DNA of 64,000 nucleotides from DSVZ01 sp964568145 (GTDB taxonomy: Bacteria > Verrucomicrobiota > Verrucomicrobiia > Limisphaerales > J093), in the NCBI GenBank assembly GCA_964568145.1, contig CAZMOZ010000004.1:210474-274473 (forward strand), in the 5' to 3' direction. Position numbers and translations under genes: made by a program. Shown here in pieces: positions 37,441-45,562 of this stretch (position 1 is its first letter; the number at the start of each line of letters is the position of its first letter). The notes under the pieces are model-generated. The model was not told where the DNA came from. It made no database searches and saw only the letters and a program-made list of their open reading frames with translations.

Positions 37441-38684
37441 GCGCCGGGCCCGTCGTTGACCAGAATCCGCGGCAGACGCCCGCGCCAGCCGCACAGCACG
37501 TCGTACGCCGCGGAGTTCTTCAGCTTCGCCACTTCGTGGACGGAAATCTCGTCGTCGCCCTGCCGGCCCATCAGCACGGCCTCGTCACCGGGCTGCGCCT
37601 CGGGAATATCCGTGATGTCCACGGTGAGCGCGTCCATGGCCACGCCGCCCACCAGCGGCGCGCGGCGGCTGTGAACGAGCGCGCAACCGGCGTTGCGCAC
37701 GCGCGGGAAGCCGTCGCCGTAGCCGAGGGGCAGCACGGCGATGCGGCGCGGCGCCGGCGCGGTGTAGCGCATCCCGTAGCCGACGTGGTCGCCGGGCTCC
37801 AGGTGCTGGACCGCCACGATGCGGGACTTGACGGTCATCACCGCCTCGATGCCGGGAATCCGCCGGCACACAGCCGACGGAAAGACGCCCAGCGTCAAAA
37901 TGCCCAGCCGCACCAGGTCGAAGTGCGCCTGCGGCAGGTCGAGAAAGCCGCCGCTGTTGCAGAGGTGGCGGAACTTCACGGCCAAGCCGCGCGCCTCGAG
38001 GCCGCGCAAGACTTTCTGAAACCGCGCAAGTTGCAGCAGCGCAAAGGACTTGTCCGCCTCGTCCGACTGCGCGAAGTGGCTGAGCACGCCTTCCAGCGCG
38101 AGCGCCTTGGTCGCGAGAATCTGTTCCACCAGCGGCAGCGCCGCGTCCCAGCGCACGCCGTAGCGGTTCATGCCGGTGTTGATCTTGAGATGGACCGGCA
38201 CGCGTTTGCCGGCCCGCGCGGCAAGCTGGCCGAGTTGCGCCACTGTCCGCGAGTCGCTGACGCAGCAGGTCAGGTTGTGCGCCACGCACCACGGCAGCTC
38301 GGATTCGTGACGGTCGCCGAGCATGAGCACCGGCGCGCGAATGCTGGCATCCCGCAGCGCCAGCGCCTCCTCGACGGTGGAAACGGCGAGAAACGCGACG
38401 CCGGTCTCCAGCGCCACACGCGCCGCGGTCAGGGCGCCGTGGCCGTAAGCCTCGTCCTTCACCACGGCCAGCACTTGCAGCTCCGCCGGTTTGTCGCGCT
38501 GGATCAAGGCGTAATTCCGCCGCCAGCGTCGCACATCAATTTCGATCCACGCCGGCCGTGGCGGGCGCTCGCGTGGAGTGCTTGCCGGTGACGTGTCCGC
38601 CGCGGCTTCGGCTGGTCCGGCCACGTCGTTGGGCCAGTCTCGGGCAGGCTTGGTTTCGATCAGCTCTTCGGAGATGGCGTTCAC
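37437..38684 (-). CDS. alr: Alanine racemase
   Basis: A 415-residue PLP racemase giving D-alanine for peptidoglycan. PLP lysine in VLAVVKDEAYGHGA (KDEAYGHG instead of the common KANAYGHG), LKINTGMNRYGV, HLCNSGG, GYGMRYT (the second catalytic Tyr region) and LPLGYGDGFPR are all present, as is AMDALTVDITD. A 46-residue extension precedes the usual AWIEIDVRRWRRNYAL start. GTG 38684 is supported by AAGGA eight bases upstream. It sits between the ATP-grasp gene (30-base gap) and the transferase gene, which its stop overlaps. Confidence 0.94.
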   Translation of the reverse strand: MNAISEELIETKPARDWPNDVAGPAEAAADTSPASTPRERPPRPAWIEIDVRRWRRNYALIQRDKPAELQVLAVVKDEAYGHGALTAARVALETGVAFLAVSTVEEALALRDASIRAPVLMLGDRHESELPWCVAHNLTCCVSDSRTVAQLGQLAARAGKRVPVHLKINTGMNRYGVRWDAALPLVEQILATKALALEGVLSHFAQSDEADKSFALLQLARFQKVLRGLEARGLAVKFRHLCNSGGFLDLPQAHFDLVRLGILTLGVFPSAVCRRIPGIEAVMTVKSRIVAVQHLEPGDHVGYGMRYTAPAPRRIAVLPLGYGDGFPRVRNAGCALVHSRRAPLVGGVAMDALTVDITDIPEAQPGDEAVLMGRQGDDEISVHEVAKLKNSAAYDVLCGWRGRLPRILVNDGPGA

Positions 38685-38714
38685 GGTTTGAATCCTTGAG
38701 GAAGAACGCCGGCG

Positions 38715-40007
38715 TCATTCGCAGCCCGGCGGCCAGAGCGACCGGCCGATGTCGGTGCGGTGGTAGCTGCCGAGGCTCCGGATGCGCCGGAGGTTTTGGT
38801 AAGCCTTGCTCAGCGCTGCGTCGAGCGTGGACCCGAAGCCGACCGCGTCCGCGATGCGGTGGCCGGTGCTGACCAGCCGCCCGTCGGCTTCGCGCGCGAC
38901 TTCATTCCACCACACGTCGGCGTCCGCGTGTTCGAACGGCGCGGTGACTTCGACCGGCAGCCGCGGGCCTTTCAGTTGCACGTACGGGTAGCCGTAACCG
39001 GCCAGCGTGACCGAGGCGCCGAAGTTGCGCCCCGGCCGGAAGCGCGGCGCGAGTCTTTGATTCCGGGCGGTGGCCAGCAGAGTCGCGAGCGGGTTGGCCA
39101 GCAGCCGCAGGATCATGGCGCCGGAGGTGACGCCGAGGCGGATGTTGTATTCGATGACGTGCCACCGGCCGCCGCGCTTGACGGCGGTGACCTGGAGCGG
39201 GCCGTGGAATCCGCTTTCGCGCAGCCACGGCCGCAGCGGGTGGATCAGCTCACGCGCGAGGCCGTAGTGGTCGTCCGGGTCGCGCTCGACCAGCCCGCCG
39301 AGCGGCGCACCAGCCACGACGCCGAGGTTGCCGTCGAACGCGCGTTTGTATTCCTGGTTCGTGACCAGCGAGTGGATTTCCCCGCCGCTCACCAGCACGA
39401 TGTGCCCCGCCTCGGCGCGGCCGAGGTATTCCTGGAGGAACACGCCCTCCGCGTAATCCACGTCCCGCAGCCACGCGCGGGTGTCTTCGACCGTTTCGCA
39501 CAAGATGGTGTGGATCGGGCTGGTGGGCGAGCACAGCGGGTTCTTGAGCACGAACGGCTGCGGGTGCCCGGCCAGGATTTTTTCCGCCTCGAGGCGGTTT
39601 GACGCGACGAACGCCTTCGGGAACGGGATGTTGAATTCCGCGCAAAGGCGCCGGGCGAAGTCGCGCTCGCGCTCGATGCGCATCGCCTCGCCGGTCGGGC
39701 TCAGGATGCCCGCGCCGGTCTTCAACAACTCCTCCGCCCACGGTTGCAACGCCCAGTCAATGGACTGCGGGATGACCAGCTTCACGCCGAGTTTCCGGAC
39801 CAGCGGCACGGGGCTGGGGTGCGCCTCGCGCGTGAAGGTCGAGCCGGCGAGCGACGGCGGGTAGTGCCCGTAGTTGCGGGTGAGATAGGTCGAAACGCTG
39901 GCGCCCGCCTCCGCCAGGGTTGCCGCCGTGCTGTGGGCGAACGAGCCCACACCCAGGATCATCACCGGGGTGGACCGGGCAGGGCGGATGGCTTTTGCGC
40001 GCGTCAC
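38715..40007 (-). CDS. PurD-like ATP-grasp ligase
   Basis: A 430-residue ATP-grasp protein related to phosphoribosylamine-glycine ligase. Seen: VMILGVGSFAHSTAATLAE (N-domain nucleotide fold), GEAMRIERERDFARRLCAEF, PFVLKNPLCSP, VFLQEYLGRAEAGHIVLVSGGEI, FHGPLQVTAVKRGGRWHVIEYNIRLGVTSG (metal/phosphate loop) and a C-terminal RISTGHRIADAV-like strand. It departs enough from true PurD (insertions, weak VGSGGREH start) that it may ligate something else. Operon partners are an alanine racemase and an aminoacyl transferase, suggesting D-alanine or peptide chemistry. GTG 40007 is used; ATG 39962 is an alternative. Confidence 0.7.
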   Translation of the reverse strand: MTRAKAIRPARSTPVMILGVGSFAHSTAATLAEAGASVSTYLTRNYGHYPPSLAGSTFTREAHPSPVPLVRKLGVKLVIPQSIDWALQPWAEELLKTGAGILSPTGEAMRIERERDFARRLCAEFNIPFPKAFVASNRLEAEKILAGHPQPFVLKNPLCSPTSPIHTILCETVEDTRAWLRDVDYAEGVFLQEYLGRAEAGHIVLVSGGEIHSLVTNQEYKRAFDGNLGVVAGAPLGGLVERDPDDHYGLARELIHPLRPWLRESGFHGPLQVTAVKRGGRWHVIEYNIRLGVTSGAMILRLLANPLATLLATARNQRLAPRFRPGRNFGASVTLAGYGYPYVQLKGPRLPVEVTAPFEHADADVWWNEVAREADGRLVSTGHRIADAVGFGSTLDAALSKAYQNLRRIRSLGSYHRTDIGRSLWPPGCE

Positions 40008-40396
40008 GTTTTGAGGCCACGAAATACGCGAAAGCCACGAAAAGCCAATTGGAATTCAAGGCGATGGACGGTTTGTTGTTCATAGCGAAGGCTGGCGGGC
40101 GACGTGAAGCCTCCGCATTCAAACCAGCCGGGCTTTTTCCGCGCCTGGTGCGTGCCCGGAAGAAGCCGCCCGGAGCCGAAGTTGGCGGTTCTCAAGGTGC
40201 GGCAAAAGCTGTCCGAGAGCGGAGATCCCCGGGTTTCAGTTGATCTGAACGCTCAGCTTGAAGAACGCAGCCGCCGGTGTCAGGGAATGCCCCTACAAAA
40301 TTGTCCAGCTTTCCCTGACTACCGCCGAAACGAGAACCGATCCATGCTGAACGCGGAAAACTGGAAGAAGAGTCGGTCGAGTGGGGACAAACAGAA
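40008..40396. other. Divergent intergenic region with CACGAAA-type repeats
   Basis: Just upstream of the ATP-grasp gene lies GGCCACGAAATACGCGAAAGCCACGAAAAG (about 40014-40043 in part), a member of the low-complexity CACGAAA class. No gene is supported in the rest. Promoters for the two divergent operons should lie here, but none is clear enough to mark. Confidence 0.4.
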
Positions 40397-41413
40397 GTGA
40401 AAACCAAAGGAGCGAACCCAACTGAGGTTTCAACCCCGGGCGGGCGGAGTGTCGCGTCGCTGACCCTGCTAATGGGCGCAGAAAGCTCGATTGATCTACG
40501 GGCAGGCCGGGACGCCGCTGCGGGCAACAAATCGTTCCAAGCCGCAGACGTTGAGGCGCAGTTGCCCACCCTCGCTCCGGGATGCGCGCAGTCACCCGCA
40601 GCCGGCGCGGCCGACCTTCCACCCCGCGGTGCCCCGCCAGAAGAACCGTCCGCCGCGGACTTGGCCCGGGCGCGGGTGATGAGCAAACTGGTGGCGCGGG
40701 TGCCGGCATGGAAACGCCCGCTGGATTGCGTGCTGGCCGCGCTCCTAGGCCTCGTGACCCTGCCGGTCTCGATCCTGGTGGCGCTGGCGGTGAAGCTCAC
40801 TTCCCGCGGGCCGGTGTTTTTCAGCCAGGAACGGGTGGGGCTGACCGGTCGGCGTTTTCAATTGCTCAAGTTCCGCACGATGATTGACGGCGCCAACGAG
40901 GATGTTCACCGCAAGCACGTTCAAGATGCCCAAGCTGCGGGCGCGGCCTTGAACAAGCTGGACGCCGAGAAGGATGAGCGAGTCACCCCGATTGGCCGAT
41001 GTCTCCGGGTGCTGGCCCTGGACGAATTGCCGCAGCTTTGGAACGTGCTCCGCGGCGAAATGAGCTTGGTGGGGCCGCGTCCCTGCATTCCGTATGAACT
41101 GGCCACCTACAAACCCTGGTACCTCCACCGCCTGGAATGTCTGCCCGGCCTGACCGGGCTCTGGCAGGTGAGCGGCAAGAACAAGCTCAACTCCGATCAG
41201 ATGATGCGCCTGGACATCCGGTACGCCCGGCGGCAGTCCCTGTGGCTCGATTTCACCATCTGCCTGCGCACGCCGCGGGCGATCCTCGACGAGGTGATCG
41301 CGAGCCTGAAGCGCTGGCGGGCGCGCCGGCGGGCCGCCGCGGCCCGGCGGGCGGAGACGCCGGTCGAAACCGGCGCCGCGCCGCCGCCGTGTGCCATTTC
41401 AGATTCCGTGTAA
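40397..41413 (+). CDS. Undecaprenyl-phosphate sugar phosphotransferase (initiating transferase)
   Basis: A 338-residue bacterial sugar transferase of the WbaP/WcaJ core type with a single membrane helix (CVLAALLGLVTLPVSILVALAV) and no multi-spanning N-terminal part. It has FFSQERVGLTGRRFQLLKFRTM, RCLRVLALDELPQLWNVLRGEMSLVGPRPCIPYEL and LTGLWQVSGKN. It would load the first sugar-phosphate onto undecaprenyl phosphate, starting exopolysaccharide assembly. The first 100 residues are low-complexity and the start is uncertain (GTG 40397 here; an ATG at 40475 is possible). It heads the polysaccharide locus. Confidence 0.88.
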   Translation: MKTKGANPTEVSTPGGRSVASLTLLMGAESSIDLRAGRDAAAGNKSFQAADVEAQLPTLAPGCAQSPAAGAADLPPRGAPPEEPSAADLARARVMSKLVARVPAWKRPLDCVLAALLGLVTLPVSILVALAVKLTSRGPVFFSQERVGLTGRRFQLLKFRTMIDGANEDVHRKHVQDAQAAGAALNKLDAEKDERVTPIGRCLRVLALDELPQLWNVLRGEMSLVGPRPCIPYELATYKPWYLHRLECLPGLTGLWQVSGKNKLNSDQMMRLDIRYARRQSLWLDFTICLRTPRAILDEVIASLKRWRARRRAAAARRAETPVETGAAPPPCAISDSV

Positions 41414-41437
41414 CCGTCAACTGTCAGCCAACAACCT

Positions 41438-42607
41438 ATGAACTCAGTCTTGAACGTGGGAGTCGTTGGGTGTGGATACTGGGGCCCCAACCTGATCCGG
41501 AATTTTCGCGCGCTTTCCGGTTGCCGGCTCAAATTCGTTTGCGACCGCGATGAGGCGCGTCTGCGGCATCTCAAGACACTCTACCCGGAGGTGGAGGCCA
41601 CCACCCGGTTCGAGGACCTGATCGAGTGCAAGTCGCTCGACGCCATCGTGGTGGCCACACCGGTCGGGACGCATCATCAACTTGCGCTGGCGAGTTTGCG
41701 GGCGGGCAAACACACCTTTGTGGAAAAGCCGCTGGCCCGGTCGGTCGCCGAGTGCGAAGACCTGATCCGGGAGAGCGCGCACCGCCATTTGACGCTGATG
41801 GTGGGCCACACCTTCCTGTATTCGCCGGTGGTGCGGCGCATCAAGGAGATCGTGGAGCGCGGCGACATTGGCGACATCCGCTACATCGCGTCGCGCCGGC
41901 TCAACCTGGGCTTGTACCAGAAGGACATCAACGTCACCTGGGATCTCGCGCCGCACGACATCTCGATCATCCTCTACATCCTCGAGGAGGCGCCGTTGAG
42001 TGTGAACTGCCGCGGCAGCGCGCATGTGACCCCCGGCGTCGAGGACGTGACCTCGCTCAACCTCGAGTTCCGCCGGCAGCGCTCGGCGCAGATTCACAGC
42101 AGTTGGTTGGACCCGCGCAAGGTGCGCGAAATGACCATCGTGGGCAGCATGCGCATGATCGTTTACGACGACGTGGCGCCCCACGAGAAGCTGCGCATCT
42201 TCGACACGCGGGTGGAAACGCCGCCGCACTACGACACCTTCGCGGAGTTCCATTATTCGTACCATTACGGCGACGTTTACGCCCCGTACATCAAGCAGGA
42301 GGAGCCGCTCAAGGTCGAGTGCCAGCACTTCCTGGACTGCATCCGTTCCGGCAGCCAGCCGCTGTCAGGCGGGCGGCAGGCCCTGGAAATGGTGCGCATC
42401 TTGGAGGCTTCCACGATCTCGCTGAAGAACCAGGGTGCGCCCGTCGTGCTCACGCCGCCGGCTGAGCCTTTCGCCCAGGACATCAAACCCGGGAATGGCA
42501 AACTGCGCGCCAGCGGCGGCTCGAACGGTGGCAATGGCGGCGCCAAGAACGGTTCCGCCCACCGCGGCAAGTCGCATCCGGCGGTCGCCGGCGTGGCGGC
42601 TCATTGA
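41438..42607 (+). CDS. Sugar-nucleotide 3-dehydrogenase, WlbA-like (Gfo/Idh/MocA)
   Basis: A 389-residue oxidoreductase. VGVVGCGYWGPNLIRNF (NAD fold), VVATPVGTHHQLA, FVEKPLARS (EKP motif) and HTFLYSPVVRRIKE match WlbA/WbpB, which oxidise C3 of UDP-GlcNAcA. WDLAPHDISIILY is the family's substrate-binding histidine segment. A glycine/asparagine-rich tail of about 40 residues is unusual. Together with the acetyltransferase and aminotransferase that follow it forms a WlbA/B/C set for a 3-acetamido-sugar, probably a 2,3-diacetamido-uronic acid. Confidence 0.88.
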   Translation: MNSVLNVGVVGCGYWGPNLIRNFRALSGCRLKFVCDRDEARLRHLKTLYPEVEATTRFEDLIECKSLDAIVVATPVGTHHQLALASLRAGKHTFVEKPLARSVAECEDLIRESAHRHLTLMVGHTFLYSPVVRRIKEIVERGDIGDIRYIASRRLNLGLYQKDINVTWDLAPHDISIILYILEEAPLSVNCRGSAHVTPGVEDVTSLNLEFRRQRSAQIHSSWLDPRKVREMTIVGSMRMIVYDDVAPHEKLRIFDTRVETPPHYDTFAEFHYSYHYGDVYAPYIKQEEPLKVECQHFLDCIRSGSQPLSGGRQALEMVRILEASTISLKNQGAPVVLTPPAEPFAQDIKPGNGKLRASGGSNGGNGGAKNGSAHRGKSHPAVAGVAAH

Positions 42608-42624
42608 TCCACGTGCCAGCTCCC

Positions 42625-43167
42625 ATGCAAACCAACGGTCAACCACCGAACCCGGGCCGCCCGTTCTGCCTCATCGCGCCGGATGTGAAGCTGGGCCGGG
42701 ACGTGCGGATCTTCAGCTTCACCAACCTTTACGGCTGTGAAGTCGGGGACGAGTCGAAGATCGGCACTTTTGTCGAGATTCAAAAGGGCGCCCGCATCGG
42801 CCGTCGCTGCAAGATTTCGAGCCACAGCTTCATCTGTGAAGGCGTGACCATCGAGGACGAGGTTTTCGTGGGCCACAACGTCACCTTCATCAACGATCTG
42901 TATCCGCGCGCCACCGCCGCCAACGGCCAGCTCCAGACCGAGAACGACTGGCAATGCCGGCCCACGCTGGTGAAGCGCGGCGCCTCGATCGGCTCCGGCG
43001 CCACCGTGTTGTGCGGCGTGACCGTGGGCGAGTACGCCCTGGTCGGCGCCGGCAGTGTCGTGACCAAGGACGTGCCGCCGTACGCCGTCGTGGCGGGCAA
43101 TCCGGCCCGGGTGCTGCGCCAGCTTGATCCCACCGTGAACGTGTCCGCTGAAACCATCAAGTTATGA
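42625..43167 (+). CDS. Left-handed beta-helix N-acetyltransferase, WlbB-like
   Basis: A 180-residue hexapeptide-repeat acetyltransferase. Imperfect [LIV]-G-x4 repeats run through KLGRDVRIFSFTNLYGCEVGDES, VEIQKGARIGRRCKISSHSFI and SIGSGATVLCGVTVGEYALVGAGSVVT, ending VVAGNPARVLR. It would acetylate the 3-amino group of the nucleotide sugar made by the neighbours. ATG 42625 is chosen over an earlier TTG. Its end overlaps the aminotransferase start (ATGA). Confidence 0.9.
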   Translation: MQTNGQPPNPGRPFCLIAPDVKLGRDVRIFSFTNLYGCEVGDESKIGTFVEIQKGARIGRRCKISSHSFICEGVTIEDEVFVGHNVTFINDLYPRATAANGQLQTENDWQCRPTLVKRGASIGSGATVLCGVTVGEYALVGAGSVVTKDVPPYAVVAGNPARVLRQLDPTVNVSAETIKL

Positions 43168-44333
43168 ACGTGCCCTTCCTCGACCTGCGGCTGCACCACG
43201 CCGCGCTCCGGCCGGAACTCACCGCCGCCTTTGAAGCCGTGGTGGATGCCAGCGCCTTTGCCAGCGGACCCTTTGTCCGCAACTTTGAGCAGGACTTCGC
43301 GGCTTACTGCGGGGTCCGCCATTGCGTGGCCGTGGGCAGCGGCACGGACGCGCTCTGGCTGGCCCTGCTGGCGCTGGGCATCGGACCCGACGACGAGGTC
43401 ATCACCGTGCCCATGACCTTCATGGCCACGGTCGAGGCCATCACCTACACCGGCGCGCGGCCGGTGTTTGTGGACGTGGACCGCGCCACCTACACCCTGG
43501 ACCCGAGGCTGCTCGAACTGGCCATCACGCCGCGGACCCGGGCGATCATTCCCGTGCATCTCTACGGCCAGATGGCGGACATGGAGCCGATCCTAGCCGT
43601 CGCGCGCCGACACGGCATCCCGGTGGTGGAGGACGCCTGCCAGGCCCACGGCGCCACTTACCACGGCCAGCGCGCCGGCTCGTGCGGCGACTTGGGCTGC
43701 TTCAGCTTTTACCCGGGCAAGAACCTCGGCGCCTTGGGCGAAGGAGGGGCCGTCGTCACCGACAACGATGATCTTGCCCGGAAGATTGCCATGTACCGGG
43801 ACCACGGCCAGGCCCGGAAGTACTACCACGACGTGGTGGGCTGGAACGCGCGCATGGACGGCATCCAAGGCGCGGCGCTGCAGATCAAGCTCAAGCATCT
43901 GGAGGCGTACAACGAGGCCCGCCGGCGCCACGCGGCGCATTACCGCTCGCTCCTGAACGGCGTGGCGGGTCTGGTGTTGCCGCGCGAGCGCCCTGACTGC
44001 CGCCACGTGTACCACCTGTTTGTGGTGCGCGTGCCCGAACGCGACCAAGTGCTCAAGGAACTCGCCGACCGTGGCGTCCACTGCGGCATTCACTATCCCA
44101 TTCCGGTCCACCTCCAAGAGGCGTACCGCGAGCTGGGATTACGGCGGGACATGTTCCCGGTCAGCGAGCAATGCGCCGATGAAGTGTTGTCGCTGCCGAT
44201 GTACCCGGAATTGACCGAGGCCCAGGTGGAAACCGTCGCGCGCGAACTCAAGGCGTGCCTTGGCCGGCGTATGGCGGCCGGCTCATCCATGGAAACCAAA
44301 CCGGCTTCCACCGAACTGGCCCCGTGCGCCTGA
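43164..44333 (+). CDS. PLP-dependent sugar aminotransferase, WlbC-like (DegT/DnrJ/EryC1)
   Basis: A 389-residue aminotransferase. VPFLDLRLHHAALRPEL start, GVRHCVAVGSGTDALWLALLALGIG, PVHLYGQMADMEPI, EDACQAHGATYHG and PLP-binding Lys186 in SFYPGKNLGALGEGGAV define the family. It would install the 3-amino group on the keto-sugar from the dehydrogenase. The chemical order is dehydrogenase, aminotransferase, acetyltransferase, though the genes lie in another order. Confidence 0.93.
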   Translation: MNVPFLDLRLHHAALRPELTAAFEAVVDASAFASGPFVRNFEQDFAAYCGVRHCVAVGSGTDALWLALLALGIGPDDEVITVPMTFMATVEAITYTGARPVFVDVDRATYTLDPRLLELAITPRTRAIIPVHLYGQMADMEPILAVARRHGIPVVEDACQAHGATYHGQRAGSCGDLGCFSFYPGKNLGALGEGGAVVTDNDDLARKIAMYRDHGQARKYYHDVVGWNARMDGIQGAALQIKLKHLEAYNEARRRHAAHYRSLLNGVAGLVLPRERPDCRHVYHLFVVRVPERDQVLKELADRGVHCGIHYPIPVHLQEAYRELGLRRDMFPVSEQCADEVLSLPMYPELTEAQVETVARELKACLGRRMAAGSSMETKPASTELAPCA

Positions 44334-44364
44334 GCCGCCAACGCTCGCGAATCACGAATCCTCG

Positions 44365-45543
44365 ATGACCGCCGCCGCACGCAGAACCACGCCGTTGACG
44401 CTCCGCGAATACTTCGCCGGCGCGGCTTCGGTGTCGTCCTCGAAGGGCGCGCCGCCGGCGGCGGACTTCGAGACGTTGCGGGGAACCGCCGCGCCGGCCA
44501 ATGGCGCGGGCAACTGCCAGGTCGTCAACCTGCTCGCGACTCCGGCATGGGACGAATGGGTCCTGGACTGGCCCGCAGCCACGGTGTTCCACACCTCAGC
44601 TTGGGCGGCAGTCCTGGCCGATACCTATGGATTTCAAGCCAGCGGCTTGGTGTGCCCTGAGCAAAGCGGACGCCGGGCGCTCCTGCCCGTGATGGAATGC
44701 TCCAGCCCGATCACCGGCCGGCGGGGCGTGGCGTTGCCGTTCAGCGACCACGTGGCGCCACTGGCGGAATGCGCGGCCGATTCCCGGGCTTTGTTCGAGG
44801 CCGCCCTGGCGCTGGGCCGCGCGCGCGGCTGGCGCAGCGTGGAGTTTCGGGGCGGCTTTGAGGAATTGGGGCAGGGGGATGCTTCGTCCACGTTTCTGGG
44901 CCACACGCTGGATCTCAGGGAGGGCGAGCAGGCGTTGTTCGGGCGGTTCGACGGTTCGGTGCGGCAGGCCGTCCGCAAAGCCGCCCGGGCGGGGGTGGAA
45001 GTGCGCCGGGAGTCCTCGTGGGAGGCGGTCGTGGGTTTTTACGATCTGCATTGCCAGACCCGCCGCAGCCACGGCTTGCCGCCGCAGCCGGTCCGGTTTT
45101 TCCGGAACATCCACCGGCACCTCATCGCGCGCGGCGCGGGCTGGGTCTTCACCGCGCACTATTGCGGCCGGCCCCTCGCCGCGGCGTTGTTCTTGCACGC
45201 CGGGCGCGTGGCGCTGTACAAGTTTGGCGCTTCAGACAGGGGGCATCTTGAGTTGCGCGCCAACAACGCGGTCATGTGGGAAGCCATCCGGCATTACGCC
45301 GGGCAGGGGTTTGCGACCCTGGATTTCGGCCGGACTTCGCCCGGACAGGAGGGATTGCGGCGCTTCAAGCAGGGTTGGGCCACAGTGGAAAAGATGATCG
45401 CCTACGGCAAGTACGACCTGCGCCGCAACGGCTTTGCCACCAGCCGCGACCACAGTTCCGGCTGGCATGCCGCCGTATTCCGCCGCCTGCCGGTGCCAGT
45501 GCTGCGCTGGCTGGGGGAGCGGCTGTACCCGCATCTGTCCTGA
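44365..45543 (+). CDS. FemAB-like acyltransferase of the exosortase/EPS type
   Basis: A 392-residue protein with two GNAT-like halves, as in FemAB. WDEWVLDWPAATVFHTSAWAAVLADTYGF is the typical entry; WRSVEFRGGFEEL and VRQAVRKAARAGVEVRRES mark the first half, and ARGAGWVFTAHYCGRPLAAALFLHAG plus ATLDFGRTSPGQEGLRRFKQGWA the second. Related genes occur in exosortase-linked exopolysaccharide loci. The substrate is not known; transfer of an amino acid or acyl group to the polymer or its lipid carrier is plausible. Confidence 0.82.
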   Translation: MTAAARRTTPLTLREYFAGAASVSSSKGAPPAADFETLRGTAAPANGAGNCQVVNLLATPAWDEWVLDWPAATVFHTSAWAAVLADTYGFQASGLVCPEQSGRRALLPVMECSSPITGRRGVALPFSDHVAPLAECAADSRALFEAALALGRARGWRSVEFRGGFEELGQGDASSTFLGHTLDLREGEQALFGRFDGSVRQAVRKAARAGVEVRRESSWEAVVGFYDLHCQTRRSHGLPPQPVRFFRNIHRHLIARGAGWVFTAHYCGRPLAAALFLHAGRVALYKFGASDRGHLELRANNAVMWEAIRHYAGQGFATLDFGRTSPGQEGLRRFKQGWATVEKMIAYGKYDLRRNGFATSRDHSSGWHAAVFRRLPVPVLRWLGERLYPHLS

Positions 45544-45562
45544 ACGCACAGGAGATTTCTTG

